Of a stretch of 35,048 nucleotides of DNA, positions 30,606 to 35,048 are shown piece after piece (the first letter of the stretch is position 1; each line of letters starts with the position of its first letter). Source of the stretch: a bacterium (GTDB lineage Bacteria; Patescibacteriota; Minisyncoccia; UBA6257; 2-01-FULL-56-20); assembly GCA_021777495.1 (NCBI GenBank), contig JAJYDL010000005.1, forward strand, positions 1-35,048, in the 5' to 3' direction. Position numbers and translations under genes: made by a program. A model generated the notes under the pieces. That model saw only the letters and a list, made by a program, of their open reading frames with translations. It searched no databases and was not told the origin of the DNA.

Positions 30606-32754
30606 CGTCGTTATTCTGGGCGGAAGGTTTGGGATCCGTGGGAGCGGTTGTTGCTTGTGCGAGATCCTCCGCAAGGGATGCGCGGATCGCATCACGGAGG
30701 GATTCGATACTTACTTCCGCACGAGGCATATGCTTCGGCTTCGTGTTTGGAGTGCGCTCCTGGGGCTTCGCAAGTTCTACGAGAGAGATTGTCGGCGAAG
30801 GCTTTTCTACGGGGACCGTCGAAGGGACGGGCGTCTGCCCCGGGGCGACATCCGTTTCCGGCGTCTTCGCTGCGGAAAGGGTGGAAGCCGGCGGTGCTGC
30901 ATCGGCGGAAGCAGTCGCCCCCCGAACCGACGGCGTGGCCATGGGTGACTGGGCCGGGCCGGAAGGGCGTGCTGACGGAGAAAACGCGCGCGTCTTTGGA
31001 AGATGCGAGACTTCATGAGCCGCAGAGGGAGACGCGATGGGTTTCTTCGAATCCTTGCGCAGTTCCGACGCCGGACGCTGCGGGACGGAAGCTTCTTCGG
31101 CGAATTCTATCCCGAGGCGACTCAATGCATCGTTTGCGCGTTCCTTCTGCCGCGCCGCAGCCGGACGCGCCGGAGTTGCCGCCTTGATCGGTTTCAGCTC
31201 TCCCGATTCGATCTTCTTGATGCAGTCGCGGCAATACACGGGACGTCCCGGCGTGGGCTCGAAAGGAAGCGTGGTGAGATTGCCGCAGGAGGAGCAGATC
31301 GCCTGGTAGCGCACACCGGACGAAGTGACGATGGGAGCGCTCTTCTGTACGAGGCCGTCCGCCGTCGTGACGGGGCGTTCCGAGGGCGGCAAAGGAGAGG
31401 GGGTGGCATGGTCCTCGGGAGCGGGCGTACGCTCCATGATGCCGCTCCAACGGTTGATCTCCGCTTCGATCGTTTCGCGCGGCCGGGCATAGTACTTCTG
31501 GGACATTGCGATGATATCCTCTTTCACGATTTCTGATGATTTTACCTTGAACGTGGGCAGCGTCATCGCCGAAAACGGCCGCGCGGTCACGCCGTCGACC
31601 ATCAGTTTGATATAGATGTGGTAGTTTGGAAGGTTTACGATATCCTCGATCACGAATTCGGGAGAGAATTCGTTCTCGAGGAATTCCGCGTCCGTCGCGC
31701 CCACGCGGAAAACGATCATCGTGCCGACGTTCCCGAAGATGGCGTCACGCACCCGCGTCGAGCTGTCGGTGACAAGCTGGCCGATATACTGGTGCGCAAG
31801 CGTGAGATTGAGGCGGTACTTGCGGGCCTCGGAAAGTATCCCCGCGAACGAATCCGTGGCGAAGTTCTGGAACTCGTCCACATAAAGATAGAAGTCCACG
31901 CGTTCCTCCTCCGGAATGCGCACCCGTTCCATTGCCGCAAGCTGGATCTTCGTGATGAGCATTGCGCCGAGGAGCGCCGAATTATCCTCGCCGATGCGCC
32001 CCTTCGAGACGTTCACAAGGAATATCTTGCCTTCGTTCATGATATCGAAGACGTCGATCGTGCTCTTCGATTGGCCGACGATATTGCGCACGAGCGATGT
32101 CGAGAGGAACTGCCCCACCTTGTTCTGGATCGGCGCGATCGCCTCGTTACGGAAGCGGTCCTGCCAGCTTTCGAACTCGTTGATCCAGAACGCCTTCACC
32201 ACCGGGTCCTTCACGTTCGCGATGATCGTCTGGCGATATGTCTTATCGCTCAACAGGCGCGGGATGCCGAGAAGCGTCGAACCGGGGGTATCGAGGAGCG
32301 CGAGAATGCAGTTGTTGAGAATATATTCCATGCGCGCCGACCATACGCCGGCCCAGATTTTGGTGAAAATCGCCATCAGGCCCGATGCCACAAGATGTTT
32401 GTATTTCGGATCCGGAAGCTCAAGGATGTTGAATCCGATGTGGTAATCGGGATCGGCGGGATTGAAATAGACCACGTCTTTCATGCGCTCCTCGGGGATC
32501 TTGTCGAGGATCCCCTCCACAAGTTCGCCGTGCGGATCGACGACGCACACGCCTTCGCCGTTCGCGATATCCTGGACGATCATGTTGTTGAGCATGGAGC
32601 TTTTACCCGTGCCCGTTTTTCCTATTACATAGGTATGTTGCCGCCGGTCCGTCCTTTTGATGCCGAAAAGGCGGCTCGAATTCCTGAAATTCGTTCGCGC
32701 GAAATAGATGACGTTATTCTCGAGTTCGGCCGGTTGCGACGACAAGGGTGCCAT
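30565..32754 (-). CDS. VirD4/TraG-like coupling ATPase with zinc ribbon
   Basis: The 729-residue protein has a HerA/VirD4-type motor with Walker A GKTGTGKS (45-52), GVCVVDPHGELVEGIL, Walker B FYLYVDEFQNFA (288-299) and a LAHQY sensor (319-323). Such ATPases feed DNA or proteins to type IV secretion or conjugation channels. Unlike VirD4 it has no clear N-terminal membrane helices. A zinc ribbon (Cys487, 490, 508, 511) with the signature PGRPVYC follows the motor, then a Pro/Ala/Ser-rich tail of about 200 residues. No VirB4 or channel genes are present, so its system is unknown. The stop overlaps the trmD start by 41 nt. Confidence 0.85.
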   Translation of the reverse strand: MAPLSSQPAELENNVIYFARTNFRNSSRLFGIKRTDRRQHTYVIGKTGTGKSSMLNNMIVQDIANGEGVCVVDPHGELVEGILDKIPEERMKDVVYFNPADPDYHIGFNILELPDPKYKHLVASGLMAIFTKIWAGVWSARMEYILNNCILALLDTPGSTLLGIPRLLSDKTYRQTIIANVKDPVVKAFWINEFESWQDRFRNEAIAPIQNKVGQFLSTSLVRNIVGQSKSTIDVFDIMNEGKIFLVNVSKGRIGEDNSALLGAMLITKIQLAAMERVRIPEEERVDFYLYVDEFQNFATDSFAGILSEARKYRLNLTLAHQYIGQLVTDSSTRVRDAIFGNVGTMIVFRVGATDAEFLENEFSPEFVIEDIVNLPNYHIYIKLMVDGVTARPFSAMTLPTFKVKSSEIVKEDIIAMSQKYYARPRETIEAEINRWSGIMERTPAPEDHATPSPLPPSERPVTTADGLVQKSAPIVTSSGVRYQAICSSCGNLTTLPFEPTPGRPVYCRDCIKKIESGELKPIKAATPARPAAARQKERANDALSRLGIEFAEEASVPQRPASELRKDSKKPIASPSAAHEVSHLPKTRAFSPSARPSGPAQSPMATPSVRGATASADAAPPASTLSAAKTPETDVAPGQTPVPSTVPVEKPSPTISLVELAKPQERTPNTKPKHMPRAEVSIESLRDAIRASLAEDLAQATTAPTDPKPSAQNNDDEEDYEKDNTYRR

Positions 32755-32765
32755 AGCTCAATGCA

Positions 32766-32794
32766 ATTATATCACGGAATCGGCTGCGTCTGAA
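32766..32794 (-). promoter_or_regulatory. Promoter of the VirD4-like gene
   Basis: On the minus strand TTCAGA (32794-32789), a 17-nt spacer and a perfect TATAAT (32771-32766) preceded by TGA (extended -10). It ends 11 nt before the ATG at 32754, leaving a leader of only a few nt and no Shine-Dalgarno sequence. Confidence 0.65.
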
Positions 32795-32801
32795 GCTCCG
32801 G

Positions 32802-34592
32802 TCATGCCGTTTCCGCCTGATAGCACTGTTCGCAATACACGATCTCCGGGCGGCCGGGCGCGTATGCGGTCTCAAACGTGTTCTCGCATGCGGCGGCGCC
32901 ATGGAGATGCGCGGCGTGATTGCGATAATGTCCTCCTTCGGAATTTTCCCCAGAGCACATGCAGCGCCGCGCATGAAAGTCCAGTCCGGGGCCGTCGGAT
33001 ACACGGGCATAATGGCGGCAATTCGGACAGAGTCTCGGCAAGGGAAGGTTCATGCGGCGATAGAATTCAAGCTCGGCCGGCGTGACCCTGAATGCCGTCG
33101 TGCACTGTTCCCCGCACGTCCCGCGATGGGTGCATCCTATTATTTCATCGGTGATCGAGTCCCGCACGTCCTTTATGTTGTCCGGCAGGTCATCGGCGGA
33201 AACGCGTATGTCATACTGCTTCGTCTCGTCGAAATGCTTGCCGTTGAATCCCTGGGCGACGACCTCCGCCTGCGTAAGCGGGAAGTACATCTGCGCCATC
33301 GTCTCGCGATAATTGAACGGCGATATCTCCGACGGGAAAAACTCTCCGTACGGATACGCGTTCCCTTTGGCGTCGGTGTAGGGCATCGTCCGCATCTGCT
33401 CCACAATCCGCCCGCGGAGGGCCTCATATTCCTCTCTCGAATACTGCTTATTCAAAATGCAGTATTGCTTCTTCCGGACCCCCATGCACCCGAAAAGATC
33501 GTTCCCCTGCGAATACATGCAGTATTCGAGCTTACGCGTATCGGAAGACCAGCATTCGTAGCAGAAACGGATATCGCTCTGCCCTCCCCCGGTACCCATG
33601 CATTCATAGACGCGTTCCGCGCCGCCGCCCCACATCGTGAAATCATACGCATCCTTCGTGGAGGCAATGAAAAGGAAATGACAATATTTGCAATCCTGGG
33701 CATCGGTAACCTCGTAACTTTCCGAAACGTTTTTGGAATTGAAAATGAAATCCCCTTTCACCTCCGCGTTTTTAAGGCCATGCGCGTATCGCTTGGGCAA
33801 AGAGCGGCTCAATGCGCCCAACCGCTCGGTGAGCTCCTGCCGGACCTTATACGATCCCGGGTCGTATTTTTTGATTTCCTCAAAATACCCCTCTTTGGTG
33901 AATGGCTGGTTGAAGATGTGATATTGCTTGTTCCGCAGGTTCACGCATCCGAAGCAATGTTCGCACGCGATGCAATCCTTCGAAAATGCGACATCGACGC
34001 ATTCGTTGCAGTTATCGGAGAAGATGACGCGGTTGCATTTGTAGATATTATGGCTTTCGTAGCAAAGCTCCGAGAGGTCGCCCATCGTGATATCGAAGCA
34101 ACGGGAGCTCCGCTCCAGATAGGAACTGTATGCGCAATCCTCGTCATAGTCCGAATTGAAGACAAGATAGGAATTCTTGAGATATGACGCGATATTGCAA
34201 TAATCGCTGTTCACAAGGGTGCTCTCTATCGTTTCGCGCGAAGGATGCGGGATCCTCTCGAGAAGCTCTTTATATTGAGTAAAAAATGGGCGGGAAAAAT
34301 CATAATCGGCGCCATAATCCATCGGATCCCATGCATCCGACCACCAGCACGTCGGACAATAAATCAAACGACGTGATCCGGGCGAAAATGCGGAGAATAT
34401 GTTCTTTCCGCAATGCGCGCAGGTACTCCGATAAAGCGATCGCTCATTCATAAAAGAAAGCCGCCGTCGGATCCGGCAGCGAGGGCATCGCGTCGGCGGC
34501 GGAACGTCCATTCTCCCATAGAAGGCGAGGTCGTCGGGTTCGATCGTGAACGGCGATGTACAGCTCGTGCAGGTTGCGGTCGTGGAATCCAT
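32802..34592 (-). CDS. Large cysteine-rich protein with terminal zinc-ribbon modules
   Basis: From the ATG at 34592 (its -10 box ends six nt upstream) the product is 596 residues; the longer frame to 34736 has no such support. The N terminus holds two zinc ribbons: Cys8/11/36/39, with the zf-trcl-like pattern FTIEPDDLAFYGRM, and Cys58/61/79/82. The C terminus repeats the same pair (Cys487/493/497/522/525 with FRVTPAELEFYRRM, then Cys569/587/590 with APGRPEIVYC). The middle (about 128-390) has repeated Cys-, Asn- and aromatic-rich units, such as FGCVNLRNKQYHIFNQ and FGCMGVRKKQYCILNK, which may form a beta-helix. I know no function for it. The second ribbon type is shared with the neighbouring VirD4-like ATPase. 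Confidence 0.8.
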   Translation of the reverse strand: MDSTTATCTSCTSPFTIEPDDLAFYGRMDVPPPTRCPRCRIRRRLSFMNERSLYRSTCAHCGKNIFSAFSPGSRRLIYCPTCWWSDAWDPMDYGADYDFSRPFFTQYKELLERIPHPSRETIESTLVNSDYCNIASYLKNSYLVFNSDYDEDCAYSSYLERSSRCFDITMGDLSELCYESHNIYKCNRVIFSDNCNECVDVAFSKDCIACEHCFGCVNLRNKQYHIFNQPFTKEGYFEEIKKYDPGSYKVRQELTERLGALSRSLPKRYAHGLKNAEVKGDFIFNSKNVSESYEVTDAQDCKYCHFLFIASTKDAYDFTMWGGGAERVYECMGTGGGQSDIRFCYECWSSDTRKLEYCMYSQGNDLFGCMGVRKKQYCILNKQYSREEYEALRGRIVEQMRTMPYTDAKGNAYPYGEFFPSEISPFNYRETMAQMYFPLTQAEVVAQGFNGKHFDETKQYDIRVSADDLPDNIKDVRDSITDEIIGCTHRGTCGEQCTTAFRVTPAELEFYRRMNLPLPRLCPNCRHYARVSDGPGLDFHARRCMCSGENSEGGHYRNHAAHLHGAAACENTFETAYAPGRPEIVYCEQCYQAETA

Positions 34593-34598
34593 GCTTTC

Positions 34599-34627
34599 GA
34601 TATCGCTTATCGTACCATATTGCGCAA
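34599..34627 (-). promoter_or_regulatory. Promoter of the cysteine-rich protein gene, predicted leaderless
   Basis: On the minus strand TTGCGC (34627-34622), a 17-nt spacer and GATATC (34604-34599) end six nt before the ATG at 34592. Its -35 box shares the palindrome TTGCGCAA with the opposite promoter. Confidence 0.5.
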
Positions 34628-34648
34628 ATGCCGTAAATTGGTTATAAT
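34620..34648 (+). promoter_or_regulatory. Promoter of the 34681 gene
   Basis: TTGCGC (34620-34625), a 17-nt spacer and a perfect TATAAT (34643-34648). The leader of about 26 nt carries the strong Shine-Dalgarno AGGAGG (34670-34675), five nt before the ATG. Confidence 0.75.
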
Positions 34649-34680
34649 TCGGCCAGCAAATACACTTCCAGGAGGAATTC

Positions 34681-35048
34681 ATGGGAACGGTCCCATCTCT
34701 TGCCGCCATGGCATCCGCCTCCCTCATCCTTTTCATGGGAGGGGCCTATTGCCTGAAGATCGTCCATGGAAAGGCGCATCCGCCGATCGCCACCTGGATC
34801 ATCTTCGAGATAGGCGTCATCATGAGCCTCGTCACTTACCTTTCGGCGCCGTATCACGACCTTGTGCGCAACATCGCAAACACGACCGATTGCCTCGCGG
34901 TGACGTTCATCCTCGGGACGCTCATCACAAAGAACCGGAAAGAAGGCGTCCGTTTCCACCCGAACGAATGGATATGCCTTGCGGTCTCCGTCGCAACATT
35001 CGCCGTATGGCTCAAAGTGCATATGCCTCTCGTGGGCGTCATGGGATT
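34681..35048 (+). CDS. Hypothetical polytopic membrane protein, N-terminal part (runs off window)
   Basis: The frame is open from the ATG at 34681 to the right edge, 122 codons. AGGAGG lies five nt upstream and a consensus promoter lies before it, so this is a well-supported start. At least three to four transmembrane segments are visible (SLAAMASASLILFMGGAYCLKI, then TWIIFEIGVIMSLVTYLS, CLAVTFILGTLIT and EWICLAVSVATFAVWL), separated by short loops. The family is not recognised; a small channel or transporter-like protein is possible. It is divergent from the cysteine-rich gene and the promoters overlap, so expression of the two may be linked. Confidence 0.75.
   Translation, partial: MGTVPSLAAMASASLILFMGGAYCLKIVHGKAHPPIATWIIFEIGVIMSLVTYLSAPYHDLVRNIANTTDCLAVTFILGTLITKNRKEGVRFHPNEWICLAVSVATFAVWLKVHMPLVGVMG

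Overview
The window looks like chromosomal DNA from a Candidate Phyla Radiation (Patescibacteria) bacterium, most likely a Parcubacteria-type lineage with fairly GC-rich DNA. This assignment is inferred from gene content: compact housekeeping genes, a type IV prepilin fused to a LamG domain, a DUF763 protein, a split ComEC, a lone VirD4/TraG-like ATPase with a zinc ribbon, and a large cysteine-rich protein. No rRNA, tRNA or CRISPR array was recognised.

Layout. Positions 1-7.8 kb (+ strand) hold the 3' end of glycyl-tRNA synthetase, murA, a small unknown gene, mreB, a DNA polymerase III delta'-like gene, frr, a site-2 protease (rseP type), a small unknown gene and an M17 aminopeptidase. Positions 7.8-11.9 kb (+) hold a LamG gene remnant, a prepilin-LamG fusion, DUF763, a pair of small membrane proteins resembling YtxG/YtxH, and another membrane protein. 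Positions 11.9-17.2 kb hold two divergent ABC exporters: a MacA/MacB-like three-gene operon (-) and a DrrAB-like pair (+), with an operator-like dyad between them. Positions 17.2-20 kb hold a small 4-TM protein (-), two exported proteins (+) and a PD-(D/E)XK nuclease (-). Positions 20.1-32.8 kb (-) hold murC, an exported protein, gltX, murG, ftsW, an amidohydrolase of the D-aminoacylase family, a separate ComEC-type metallo-beta-lactamase protein, the ComEC channel protein, trmD and a VirD4-like ATPase. The right end holds a cysteine-rich protein (-) and the start of a membrane protein (+), driven by overlapping divergent promoters.

How the genes fit together. MurA, MurC, MurG, FtsW and MreB cover much of peptidoglycan precursor synthesis and rod growth or division. 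The prepilin, split ComEC and perhaps the VirD4-like ATPase point to pilus-linked DNA handling. GlyRS, GltX, RRF and TrmD serve translation.

Most notable observations. (1) At least nine genes have a -10 box ending only 6-8 nt before the start codon, so their mRNAs should be leaderless, while a few genes keep strong Shine-Dalgarno leaders. (2) MurA has Asp at the position of the fosfomycin-target Cys115. (3) The D-aminoacylase-like and ComEC metallo-beta-lactamase-like proteins have lost key metal or catalytic residues. (4) The cysteine-rich protein is capped at both ends by the same double zinc-ribbon module, one ribbon of which recurs in the neighbouring VirD4-like ATPase. (5) A diverged remnant of a LamG gene lies just upstream of the prepilin-LamG gene, and its last codons form the probable -10 box of that gene.
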